A stretch of DNA of 64,000 nt from Actinoplanes sp. M2I2 (GTDB taxonomy: Bacteria; Actinomycetota; Actinomycetes; Mycobacteriales; Micromonosporaceae): positions 372,001 to 436,000 of the forward strand of contig NZ_JALPVJ010000002.1 in the NCBI RefSeq assembly GCF_023544445.1, read 5' to 3'. Made by a program: the position numbers and the translations under genes. The notes beneath the pieces were generated by a model, which worked only from the letters and a program-made list of their open reading frames with translations, was not told the DNA's origin and did no database searches. Below are positions 43,401 to 51,575 of this stretch, piece after piece. Each line of letters begins with the position of its first letter. The stretch's first letter is position 1.

Positions 43401-45637
43401 CCCGGCTGCGGGGTCAGGCCGGCGGCCTCGGCCGCCCGCGCGGCGACCTCGAGGAACTGGCGGGCCTCGGCCGGCGCGTGCTCGGCCAGCGCCAGCCGGC
43501 CGGCCGCGAAACTGCTGAGGTAGACCCGCTCGGGTTTGCGGCCGGGCTCGCCCCGCGCGTAGTGCCGGGCGGTGGCGTAGACGAAGCGGGGATCGTGCAG
43601 GGCCGCGCCGTCGAGCACCTCGGCCAGGCGCTGGTGCAGCCGGCGCCGGGTGGGCTCGTCGAGGCCGTCGAGCAGGGCCTCGCGGATGCGGTCGTGCAGG
43701 AAGCGGTAGCCGTCGGGCCCGGAGGCGGTCACCAGCCGCCGGGACTCGGCCTCGGCGAGCAGGCCGCGGGCCCGGCGCGGCTCGCTGCCGCAGACCGCCG
43801 CGACCAGGTCGGCCGGGAACCACCGCCCGGCCGCCGCCCCGGCGATCAGCAGGTGGCGGCTCTCCTCGCCGAGGCCGTCGATGCGCTGCAGCACCAGGTC
43901 GGCGGCGTCGCCGGTCACGTCGATGCGGTCGAGCCCGGCCTGGTCCAGGCGCCACTCGCCCCAGGACGGGGAGATCAGGCCGGCGTCGAGCACCGCCCGG
44001 ACGTACTCGCCGATCGTGAACGGGTTGCCCCCGGCCCGGGCGGCCAGCTCCCGGACCTGCTCGGCGGGCAGCCGGACAGCGCCCAGGTGCTCGTCGACCA
44101 GGCGGGCCACCGCGCCCGGGTCGAGCGGCCCGAGCGGGACCCGGGTGTCGAGGGCGGTGTCGAGGTCGGCGCCGAACCGGTCGAGCGCGGGCGCGTCGCC
44201 GGCGTCGTCGCGGCCGGTCGCGATCACCAGCAGGGGAGTGGTGGTCAGCCGGCTCGTCAGCTGCTGCAGCACCCGCCGGGTCGGGCCGTCCAGCCACTGC
44301 ACGTCGTCGATGTGCAGCACGGCGCCCTGGAACTCGTCGGCCAGCCCGATCAGGAAGGCGGCCACGGCGTGGACGAACTGCTCATGCCGGTTCTGCTCGT
44401 CGATCGCCGGCATCTGCACCAGGTCGGCCAACAGGGGGGACAGGGTGCGCAGCAGGGGGCCGCCACGCCCGGCGGCCCGGCGCAGCCGTTCCACGGCGTG
44501 CGCGCGCTCGGCCGCCGGCAGCCGCTCGACCGCGCGCAGATGCCGCTCCACGGCGGACCGCAGCGGCGCCAACGGCACCGGGTCGTCGGGCACGCACTTG
44601 CCGTACAGGACCAGGTCACCGTCGATCGCGACCGCGTTGGTCAGCTCGCGGACCAGGCGGGTCTTGCCCGCGCCGGCCGGCCCCTCCACGATGACCGCCC
44701 CGCCCGTCCCGGACCGGGCCCGCAGCCAGCGGTTGGCCAGGGTGATCACTTCCTCGTCGCGGCCGACGAGAAGGGCAGGGCCGGCCGGCCGGCTTCCGCG
44801 GTCGGCCGCCACCGGGAACGTCGCGGCCGGGTCGCCGGCCAGCCGGTGCAGATCGCTGAGCAGGCTGTCGCCGCTCTGATAGCGGTCGTCGGGGTCCTTG
44901 GCCATCAGCGTGGCGACGACCGCCGCCAGGGTGGGGGAGAGGCCGGGGCGATGGGCGCGGACGTCGGGGATGGGCGCGATGGCGTGCGACCGGATCAGCT
45001 CGCCGGCGTCACGCGCCTGGTACGGGAGCTCGCCGGTGAGGCTCTCGTACAGGAGCACACCGAGGGCGTACAGGTCGGAGCGGCCGTCGACCGGCCGCTT
45101 GAGCATGCCGGTCTGCTCCGGGGCGCTGTACGAGAGCGTTCCCACCACCCCGCCGTCGTGCGCCCCGCCCCGCGCGGCCATGCCGAAGTCGATCAGGCGG
45201 CCGGCGCCGGACGGTTCGATGATCACGTTGTCCGGCTTGATGTCGCGGTGCACCAGGCCCGCTCGGTGCGCGGCGGCGAGCGGCCCGAGGAGGTCGACGG
45301 CCAGCCGTACGGCGGTGCCCTCGTCCAGCGGCCCCCCGCGCAGCACCTGGGACAGCGGGACGCCTTCGACGTACTCGAGAACCAGGTAGGGCCCGGCCAC
45401 CGACTCGCCGACCTCGAAGACACGCGGCAGCAGCGGGTGACCGACGCTGCCGAGCAGGGCGGCCTCGCGGCGTACCGCGGTCAGGGTGTCACGCTCCGAT
45501 GAGGACAGCACCTTGAGCGTGTACTCGTCGCCGTGGCGACGGACACGGTAGACGACCGTCTCGGCGCCGCGGCCGAGCTGCGAGATCATCTCGAAGTCGG
45601 CGAGTGATCCCGGCGCCGTCCCAAAGATCGCGGTCAA
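40403..45637 (-). CDS. Ser/Thr kinase-AAA ATPase-GAF-GGDEF signalling protein
   Basis: 1744 residues. The kinase domain (about 15-275) has LGRGAETVVYRV, catalytic Lys in YTLKVL, HRDIKPDN, DFG and SAPEQ, so it looks active. The ATPase domain (about 285-560) of PknK/AAA_16 type has Walker A GPAGAGKT and Walker B VLHIDDVQW. A long helical, TPR-like region (about 650-1180) follows. Two GAF-like segments (about 1240-1560) precede a C-terminal GGDEF domain with GGEEF near 1660 and an RxxD I-site (RDGD). No membrane segment. TTG start with GAAGGA upstream. It joins protein phosphorylation to c-di-GMP production in one chain. Confidence 0.88.
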   Translation of the reverse strand: MTAIFGTAPGSLADFEMISQLGRGAETVVYRVRRHGDEYTLKVLSSSERDTLTAVRREAALLGSVGHPLLPRVFEVGESVAGPYLVLEYVEGVPLSQVLRGGPLDEGTAVRLAVDLLGPLAAAHRAGLVHRDIKPDNVIIEPSGAGRLIDFGMAARGGAHDGGVVGTLSYSAPEQTGMLKRPVDGRSDLYALGVLLYESLTGELPYQARDAGELIRSHAIAPIPDVRAHRPGLSPTLAAVVATLMAKDPDDRYQSGDSLLSDLHRLAGDPAATFPVAADRGSRPAGPALLVGRDEEVITLANRWLRARSGTGGAVIVEGPAGAGKTRLVRELTNAVAIDGDLVLYGKCVPDDPVPLAPLRSAVERHLRAVERLPAAERAHAVERLRRAAGRGGPLLRTLSPLLADLVQMPAIDEQNRHEQFVHAVAAFLIGLADEFQGAVLHIDDVQWLDGPTRRVLQQLTSRLTTTPLLVIATGRDDAGDAPALDRFGADLDTALDTRVPLGPLDPGAVARLVDEHLGAVRLPAEQVRELAARAGGNPFTIGEYVRAVLDAGLISPSWGEWRLDQAGLDRIDVTGDAADLVLQRIDGLGEESRHLLIAGAAAGRWFPADLVAAVCGSEPRRARGLLAEAESRRLVTASGPDGYRFLHDRIREALLDGLDEPTRRRLHQRLAEVLDGAALHDPRFVYATARHYARGEPGRKPERVYLSSFAAGRLALAEHAPAEARQFLEVAARAAEAAGLTPQPGFFVALGAGCARTGRFAEALRHLDQALSGEPDKVRRAEIRAQVALVHNSAWNPDRAFDAVRRGLAELGSPLPRGRLALALTTLGSVLLGLVVGSTRLGFGTADGRRREQFRLQAVLYDIGTFSLSMRMRRIMRALMSLRALYPINRLGPGREYAQHMAGLGVIADVAGRPRFADRLYDRAATVAADVGDPELVGYVGWKRGVGNHLGGRDEDGQIWGRALIEHERWLALGDYLTGVGGVSMQFYKRGRTADAEAWLRRGSARLGPGAEAEGAAIRAVAAILAAQRDRPGEASRHIDVLRRFVRDYPDNPLQMINLYGARMVALYETDQLGEPFDQLTAEFAALGMKPGSMVPEQRVYYVFEALGRLARWRRSGAPASSASLREAARGAVGRLGEKATDKALRGFHRVARAELELLDGRPLEAVRLLAGVEVELLPLDAPLIAYEAARVRARALTALDQPASAALQATTALTIAADQRWPHRVRWVEDEFLVKRPDPVAPTPVAPDTSSLFRRRLEALQQVSLASATVLEPGRLARVALDETLRILGAERAFLFLLNHDLLVPLVGRDGDGNDVRELTGYSATLVERVRHTGEPIVVTGSEEGAALGSHSMRAHGLRSILIAPLQFDGHLRGVVYLDSRVAKGVFTADDVAILKAITNHIAVSLETARAAQLEVAVQAARRQRDVAETLRAAMADQSSTLDPDEVMRRLLSSLTSSLRADAAVLLTASPDGRMLVSAAHGAAAPIGHSVPAVPAELLDLTGPRTGPAAPAFDDLLGAPQSWWAIPVSRHDEQFGVLLVGCGREDGITEAQAEVAAAIAGQGMTAYENARLFSQVRRMATVDGLTGLTNRNHFFAQAEAQLLVSRRRHEPVTAIMIDIDHFKNINDTYGHPVGDEVIRAVADRLRGAVRDGDLLGRYGGEEFAVLTPQAATTATGLAARLHRVVSGEPVPTAAGPLPVTISVGVAGSGGDDPDLRQLLTHADRALYEAKQTGRDRVVAYAD

Positions 45638-45736
45638 CGTGTCCTTCCCCTCGGCGAGCTATCCGGACGGTACGCCTCGGCCTGGGCGGACACCACTCCC
45701 GGCGGCGCGCCGATCGCCGGACCGCGCGGCCGCGGG

Positions 45737-47272
45737 TCAGGCGGAGATGTCGGCGTACGTCAGCCAGCGCTCCCGGGGCGACAACCGGAGCCGCACCCGG
45801 CTGGGGTCGACCCGGCCCAGGGCGGGCAGCCGGTCGCGGATGCGCGCCTGGGCCGCCTCGGTGGCGTCGGTCAGCACCCTCTGGACGGCTGCGTGGTCAC
45901 GGTGCTCCTGCGACAGCATCACGATCAGCTTGGCCCGGCCGCGGACGACGTCGCCCCGGCACAGCCGCGACTGGGCGTACGCGACCTCGCACCGCCGGGT
46001 GTGCGGCGCCAGCGCGGCCTGGGCCTCGGCCAGCAGCGCGGGCGTGTCGACCGTACGGTGCGGGACCTGCCACCACAGCCAGAGCGGGTAGGGGACCCGG
46101 CCGGTGAAGGTGGCGCCGGTCTGCCGGCCCGACGGCGGGTAGGAGCAGCGCATCGCCGGGCTCACCGCCACCTTCCAGTCGGCGATCAGGCTCTCGTCGG
46201 GCCGGTCGGCGACGGAGGGCAGCGGGCCTGCGCAGGAGCTCAGCCTGGGCAGCGCGTCGAGCCAGCCGCCCGACCACTGCGGCGGGGTCTCTCCGACGTC
46301 GGCGGCGACCGGCAGCACCAGGTTGATGAACGTCGTCTTGCGCATGCTGGAGATGGACGCGGCCAGCACGCCGATGCCCCGGGCTCGCAGCGCCGCCACC
46401 GCCGTCGCTGTCGTACCGGTCCGGGAAGGGCCGACGACGCTCGCGACGACCGCCCGCTTGGGTGTCAGGACCGGAGCGTCGGGGAACAGCCGGGCGCGGG
46501 CCTGGCGGTAGCGCTCCCGGTCGAAGCCGCGGATCGTGAACCACTCCCCGCGGACCCGGTTGAGCCGCTGGTCGCTGAGCTTGAGCCCGAAGCCGTACTC
46601 CTCGGCCAGCGCGGCCAGCTCGGTCTCGAAATCCAGCCGGGTGCCGGATCGCGAGGGGTCCACCCCGACCGAGAAACGCAGGCAGGGCCCGACCGCGTCG
46701 CGCAGCCGCTCGTTGGACCCGTCGCCGCGCTCGGCCTTGTAGGTCTGCGGGACCGGGGCGACCGGGGTGTGCAGGTGCAGCACCGGCGCGTCGCGCTCGG
46801 CCGCCAGCCCGGTCAGCTTCTCGATGACCAGCGCCTGCATGAGCGTCTCGCGGTAGGTGGGGGACCAGTGCGTGGTGCCCAGCGTGATGAACACCTCGAC
46901 CTTGCGGGTCGACTGGTTGAGGAAGCCGGGGTTGGGCACGGCATGCCCGGAGTACGAATACGTGTCCTGCTGACCGGCGTCGTCCACCCGGTCGATCTGC
47001 ACCCGCCCGCTGAACGCCGACATCGCCGACGGCCAGGTGGAGGTCGACACCGACAGCCCGGCCGCCGAGAAGTGGCAGAAGTCGGTCGGCCAGCCGGTCG
47101 GATCCTCCTTGTCGGGATCGGACGGCAGCGGCATGCTGTGGCCGTTCGACGATCCGTGGGTCAGCGTGAACTCCACCGAGGAGTAGTGGGTGCCGGCCGC
47201 CTCCGCCGCTATCCGGGCCAGCTCCGACGACTTGGTCGAATTGGCCGGAGTCGCATCGCCGGGTGACGTCAC
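45737..47272 (-). CDS. Unknown protein of coupled two-gene unit, 511 aa
   Basis: A soluble protein with no family that I recognise. The N-terminal 200 residues are beta-rich and aromatic (HYSSVEFTLTHGSSNG, FCHFSAAGLSVSTSTW, SYSGHAVPNPGF). The middle holds a possible nucleotide-binding region (RAVVASVVGPSRTGTTATAV, with GPSRTGTT resembling a loose P-loop) and a paired SSMRKTTFINLVLPVAADV. The C-terminus repeats charged helices. The GTG start overlaps the stop of the membrane-protein gene before it (GTGA), so the two are made together. Confidence 0.65.
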   Translation of the reverse strand: MTSPGDATPANSTKSSELARIAAEAAGTHYSSVEFTLTHGSSNGHSMPLPSDPDKEDPTGWPTDFCHFSAAGLSVSTSTWPSAMSAFSGRVQIDRVDDAGQQDTYSYSGHAVPNPGFLNQSTRKVEVFITLGTTHWSPTYRETLMQALVIEKLTGLAAERDAPVLHLHTPVAPVPQTYKAERGDGSNERLRDAVGPCLRFSVGVDPSRSGTRLDFETELAALAEEYGFGLKLSDQRLNRVRGEWFTIRGFDRERYRQARARLFPDAPVLTPKRAVVASVVGPSRTGTTATAVAALRARGIGVLAASISSMRKTTFINLVLPVAADVGETPPQWSGGWLDALPRLSSCAGPLPSVADRPDESLIADWKVAVSPAMRCSYPPSGRQTGATFTGRVPYPLWLWWQVPHRTVDTPALLAEAQAALAPHTRRCEVAYAQSRLCRGDVVRGRAKLIVMLSQEHRDHAAVQRVLTDATEAAQARIRDRLPALGRVDPSRVRLRLSPRERWLTYADISA

Positions 47273-49338
47273 CGCATGCCTCCTTCACCGCGGGCGTCGA
47301 AGAGGTCGTCCGGTTCGACCGTACGCCGGGTGGTCCCGCGCACGTCGCGGAGCCAGCGCGGCACCTTGGTCGACCGGGGCACCGCGCTGCTGCGATGCGT
47401 CCGCCGGGCGGCGAACTCGCACAGGCAGCAGACCAGGATGACGATCAGGGCGGCCAGCGCCAGCTGGAACAGCCTGGTCATCTCCCGGTCCGAGTGGACC
47501 GTGCCGACCACGATGGCCAGCGCGGTGGTCACCACGACCGAGGCGGCGGCCAGCATCCGCTGGAACTTGTGCAGCTGGCCCAGCACCGACTTGGTGCTGG
47601 GCAGGTCGAGCCGGGCCAGCAGCAGGCCGGGCACGAGCAGGAGGACCGCGACGACGGCGTCGGCCTGATCGGGCGCGAAGTTCTCGGACACCCGCGACGA
47701 GTACAGCCAGGCGATCCCGCCGGACAGCAGGGTGCCGATGCCCAGCACGACCAGGGCCAGCCCGGCCACCATCCGGGTGATGCTCTCGATCAGGGCCGGC
47801 GCCTCGTCGGCCAGGGCCATGAAGGCGAAGACGCGGACCGGCTCGGTCGACTGCGGGCTCAGCTCGACCGACGGGCGCCGCCAGTGCGCGTGGGCGCCGT
47901 GCTCGCGCGGGTCGTTGTCGGTGGTGACGTCCCGGCCGACCTGCACCGCGCGCAACCCGGCGGCGATGTTGAGCAGGGCCGGCCCGGCGAGCGCGCTGCG
48001 GGCGAGGTGCTGCAGGCCGTCGGCCGCGTAGTGGGCGCAGAACGCGGCCAGCACCCCGAGCGAGCAGTCACCCGCGGACAGGGCCGCGAGCACCTCGTCC
48101 GCGGTCAGCCGGCGGGCCGGGGACGTCGAGCCGGCGCCGACCGGGATCGGCAGGCGGGCCAGATAAGCCTCGTAGCTCGCCAGGTCGACCAGGCGGCGGC
48201 GGCCGAGCTCGGCCAGCCGCGAGGCGATGCCCTGCATCTCGAGCTCGAGCAGCTTGTGGTGGCTGCCCAGGCGATCCACCCGCCGGGCCACCGACTCCAG
48301 ATCCTGGGCCAGCGCCTCGACGAACTCGTCGTCGATGTCGCTGGACATCAGGAACCGCCGGACGCTGATCTCCTGCCGGACCTCGAGGGTCAGGTGGTAC
48401 GCCTTGACCGACCGCGGGATCTCGGTCTCGTACTCCACGACGAACTCGCGGTTCACCGGCAGCATGTTCTGGGTCAGCGTCCGCAGCGGCGCCGGTCGGT
48501 GCTGGGCCGGCAGCAGCGGCGCCTCCCAGGTCAGGAACCGGCGGGGCCGGTCCAGGCCGAGCTGGGCGACCAGGATGTACTGCCGGATGGCCAGCTGCAG
48601 CAGCCGCGCGAAGGGGATCAGCAGCTGATCGCCGCCGGCCACCGGGAAGAGCTCGTCGAGGGCGGTCTGGGCCAGCTCGCGTACGGGGTGGGCGCCGTCG
48701 ATCCGCGCGGCGTAGTCGAGAGGCGTGCGCAGCCGCTGCCCGGCCGGCGCCCCGGTCATGATCAGCTCGGTGATCGCCGCCTCGATCAGCCAGCGCGACC
48801 GCTGGTGGGTGTGCCGCAGCCGGTGGATCGGGCTGGCCGGGGCCGAGACGTCGTCGTGGGCGTTGATCAGCATGAACAGCAGCTTGACGAAGGCGGCCGC
48901 GGTGACCCGGTTGGCGTCGCGGTGCGACAGCCGGGGCACGACCTCGCCGTTCGAGTCCCGGATGACCACGGGCGCCAGGTCCCGGCGGCTGTACCGGGAC
49001 ACCGGCACCCACAGCGACGCCCGGCCTCCCGGGGCCGCCTCGCCCGGCACCAGCAGAGTGTCGCGCAGGCGTCCGGAGATGAGGTCGAGGTCGACGTCCA
49101 CGCTCAGCGTGCGGCTCATGTGCCCGCGGTCCACCAGCGTCAGATGCTCGGAGAGCCGCGGCAGGTGGTCGAGCCGGAAGGACTGGTCCATCAGGGCCAG
49201 CCCGAGCGCCGCCTCCCGGCTGGGAAAGGTCAGCGGCGCGGTGGGCACCGGAAGCGCCTGGACCATCGTCCGCAGGTGGTCCAGCGGGCCGTCGCCCGAC
49301 CGCTCGGCCACCGCGGACTGCCGGATGTGGGCGGTCAT
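47269..49338 (-). CDS. Unknown membrane protein of coupled two-gene unit, 689 aa
   Basis: A large N-terminal soluble part (1 to about 500) is followed by four membrane helices near the C-terminus (VAGLALVVLGIGTLLSGGIA, AVVAVLLLVPGLLLARL, MLAAASVVVTTALAIVV, LALAALIVILVCCLCEFAA) and a basic tail. Residues about 330-400 form a coiled-coil-like stretch (EALAQDLESVARRVDRLGSH). No catalytic motif and no family recognised. It is translationally coupled to the 511-residue protein, so they probably form one complex at the membrane. It stands between the kinase-GGDEF protein and the TetM-like gene. Confidence 0.7.
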   Translation of the reverse strand: MTAHIRQSAVAERSGDGPLDHLRTMVQALPVPTAPLTFPSREAALGLALMDQSFRLDHLPRLSEHLTLVDRGHMSRTLSVDVDLDLISGRLRDTLLVPGEAAPGGRASLWVPVSRYSRRDLAPVVIRDSNGEVVPRLSHRDANRVTAAAFVKLLFMLINAHDDVSAPASPIHRLRHTHQRSRWLIEAAITELIMTGAPAGQRLRTPLDYAARIDGAHPVRELAQTALDELFPVAGGDQLLIPFARLLQLAIRQYILVAQLGLDRPRRFLTWEAPLLPAQHRPAPLRTLTQNMLPVNREFVVEYETEIPRSVKAYHLTLEVRQEISVRRFLMSSDIDDEFVEALAQDLESVARRVDRLGSHHKLLELEMQGIASRLAELGRRRLVDLASYEAYLARLPIPVGAGSTSPARRLTADEVLAALSAGDCSLGVLAAFCAHYAADGLQHLARSALAGPALLNIAAGLRAVQVGRDVTTDNDPREHGAHAHWRRPSVELSPQSTEPVRVFAFMALADEAPALIESITRMVAGLALVVLGIGTLLSGGIAWLYSSRVSENFAPDQADAVVAVLLLVPGLLLARLDLPSTKSVLGQLHKFQRMLAAASVVVTTALAIVVGTVHSDREMTRLFQLALAALIVILVCCLCEFAARRTHRSSAVPRSTKVPRWLRDVRGTTRRTVEPDDLFDARGEGGMR

Positions 49339-49392
49339 GCCGACATCCTCGCCGCATCCGGCAAGGCGACAGCGGATCTGTCGCCATGACGA

Positions 49393-51345
49393 CTACCGGG
49401 GCACGGCCCGGAACCACTCCTCCCGGTCGCCCGGGTCGGGACCGCGCCGCCGCATCGCCGGCGATTCGCCGGTGACCGGCGCGTAGTGGTCGAAGTGGGT
49501 GCTCAGGACGGCTTCGCCGCCGGTGAGGTCGGGCAGGGCGTCGACGACCTGCGGCACCCGGGACGACGGGAGCGTGCCGCTCACCTCGAGGTACCCGCCG
49601 GTCGCGGTGGTGTCGCGGACGACCGCCCCGGCCCGGCCGAGCAGGGCCGTCACCGCGTCGAGCGTCTCCCGCGGAAGGTTGACGTCGAACCGTTCGACCG
49701 GCTGGCACACCCGGGTGCCGGCGCGGCGCAGCGCCGCGGTGACCACGACCGGGGCGAGGTTGCGGAAGTCCGCGGCCACGCTCGAGACCGACTTGTCGAA
49801 CTTCTGGTGCGGCCGGCTCTGCCGCGGCCAGTACTGCGACGACGTCATGGTGACCAGGCAGTCGGTGACCGGCCAGCCGTGCCGCCCGTGCCGCAGGGCC
49901 GCCCGCACGCCCTCCTCGGTGGCGGCGACGAACGCCGGTGGCAGCCGGCCGGGCTCGACGCCGGGACGGAACTCGACGCCGTGCCCGACCGGGGCGGCCT
50001 CGACGCGCAGCCCGATCCCGGCAAGGTACGGGTTACCGCGCTCCTTGATCCGCTCCTCGGCCGCCCCGGCGCCGACCACCCGTTCGATGCACGCGGTGAG
50101 CGTGCCCGAGAAGCGCACCGGTACGCCGTACCGGTCCTCGAGGAGGGCGGCGATCACCTCCTTCTGCACCTCGCCGTGCAGCCGGATCACCGCCTCGCCC
50201 TGCTGCTCGTCGAGCCGCAGGTCGACCAGCGGGTCCTCGTCGGCCAGCTGGGCCAGGCCGGCGAACAGGGCCAGGCGCTGACCCGGCTCCACCGGCTCGA
50301 CCAGCGCCTGCCTGGTCGCCGGCGGGAACCGGTAGAGGTCGCGCCGCGGCGGGTCCCCGACGTGCTGGCCGATCCGCGCCGGCACGCCCCGGATGGCCAC
50401 GATCTGGCCGGCCGAGGCCGACGGGCGCACCAGCACGCCGTCGGGCTCGCTGACCGCGATCTCGGTGATCGTCCGCGGCCGACCCTCGGCGAGCTGCACC
50501 CGGTCCCGTACGCGGAGCCGCCCGGACCACAGACGCAGCCAGGCCCGCCGTCCCCGGTCGTCGCGGTCGACGGCGAAGACCGTGCCCGCGGGCGGGCCGT
50601 CCCGCTCGTCGCAGCGGGGCAGCAGGTCGGCCAGCAGATGACGCAACTGGGGCACGCCGGCCCCGGTGATCGCCGAACCGCAGGCCACCGGGGTCAGCTC
50701 GACGCGGCGCACCGCTCGCCGGATCGCCCGCCGGAGGTCACGGATCCGCGGCGGTTCGCCGGTCAGCCAGCGCGCCGCCACCGCGTCGTCCACCTCGGCC
50801 ACGGCTTCCACCACGGGCTCGGCGTCGAGGGCGACGGGTCGCACCCGGGCGTCGCGGGTGCCCGGACCGGTGACCCGGGTGAGCACCACCGGGCGCACCC
50901 CGAGCCGCTCCCGCAGCTGGGTGACCACCCGGTCCACGTCCGCGCCGCGGCGGTCCACCTTGTTGAGGAAGAACAGCGTCGGCACGCCGATGCGGCGCAG
51001 CGCCCGCCAGATGGCCACGGTCTGCGGCTGGACGCCCTCCACGCTCGACACCACCAGCACGGCGGCGTCGAGCACGGCCAGCGACCGCTCGACCTCGGCG
51101 ATGAAGTCGGGGTGGCCCGGGGTGTCCAGCAGGTTCACGGTCAGGTCGCCGAGGCGGATCGACGTGACGGCGGCCCGGATGGTGATGCCCCGCCGGCGTT
51201 CGAGCTCCATCGAGTCGGTGCGGGTCGTCCCGGCGTCGACGCTGCCGGGCCGGGTCACTGCCCCGGCCTCGTACAGGAGGCGCTCGGTCAGGCTGGTCTT
51301 GCCGGCGTCAACATGGGCGACGATTCCGAGGTTCAACAATGACAA
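49393..51345 (-). CDS. TetM/OtrA-like ribosomal protection GTPase
   Basis: 650 residues of the EF-G-like family. G1 is AHVDAGKTSLTERLLYEAGA, G3 is DTPGH, G4 is NKVD, and RRGITI is the switch. The domain IV/C-terminal part (SSQYWPRQSRPHQKFDKSVS, RNLAPVVVTAALRRAGT) is of the Tet(M)/Otr(A) type, which removes tetracycline from the ribosome. The TTG at 51345 gives MSLLNLGIVAHVDAGK, equal in length to the OtrA N-terminus, with GGAG 7-10 bases upstream. Actual tetracycline resistance is inferred; related genes occur in many actinomycetes. A possible leader peptide overlaps its start. Confidence 0.85.
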   Translation of the reverse strand: MSLLNLGIVAHVDAGKTSLTERLLYEAGAVTRPGSVDAGTTRTDSMELERRRGITIRAAVTSIRLGDLTVNLLDTPGHPDFIAEVERSLAVLDAAVLVVSSVEGVQPQTVAIWRALRRIGVPTLFFLNKVDRRGADVDRVVTQLRERLGVRPVVLTRVTGPGTRDARVRPVALDAEPVVEAVAEVDDAVAARWLTGEPPRIRDLRRAIRRAVRRVELTPVACGSAITGAGVPQLRHLLADLLPRCDERDGPPAGTVFAVDRDDRGRRAWLRLWSGRLRVRDRVQLAEGRPRTITEIAVSEPDGVLVRPSASAGQIVAIRGVPARIGQHVGDPPRRDLYRFPPATRQALVEPVEPGQRLALFAGLAQLADEDPLVDLRLDEQQGEAVIRLHGEVQKEVIAALLEDRYGVPVRFSGTLTACIERVVGAGAAEERIKERGNPYLAGIGLRVEAAPVGHGVEFRPGVEPGRLPPAFVAATEEGVRAALRHGRHGWPVTDCLVTMTSSQYWPRQSRPHQKFDKSVSSVAADFRNLAPVVVTAALRRAGTRVCQPVERFDVNLPRETLDAVTALLGRAGAVVRDTTATGGYLEVSGTLPSSRVPQVVDALPDLTGGEAVLSTHFDHYAPVTGESPAMRRRGPDPGDREEWFRAVPR

Positions 51346-51400
51346 AGCAGGTCTCCACGGTAGGACGTACAGGGGTCCGGAGCGTGGAAGCTGCTCGCAT
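51308..51400 (-). CDS. Possible leader peptide overlapping tetM-like start, 30 aa
   Basis: An ATG at 51400 is preceded by a strong ribosome-binding site (GAGGAG, 6-7 bases away). It opens a 30-codon frame that runs past the TTG start of the tetM-like gene in another frame and stops at 51308-51310. Known tet(M) genes are controlled by a leader peptide and attenuation. A chance ORF cannot be excluded. The rest of the 230-base gap to 51576 holds only the divergent promoters. Confidence 0.4.
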   Translation of the reverse strand: MRAASTLRTPVRPTVETCFVIVEPRNRRPC

Positions 51401-51575
51401 TGGTCACTCCTCGTGGTCGCCTGACAAGACGCCGACCACCGTCGCACGGCAGCCGGCGGTCGCGCCACCTATTTCGCCCGGGTGACCCCTTCCACAGCTC
51501 CGCCCGCGGGGACCACGCACATCGAAGAAATCCGCTATGTTGCCCGTCGATCGACAACGGGGACGGGGACACGAA

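Noticed and set aside
42470..49389. Long plus-strand frames (1010 and 708 residues) opposite the kinase and the two-gene unit
   Set aside because: Composition is Arg/Gln/Gly-rich without motifs, and the opposite strand encodes recognisable or well-formed proteins with proper starts and overlaps.
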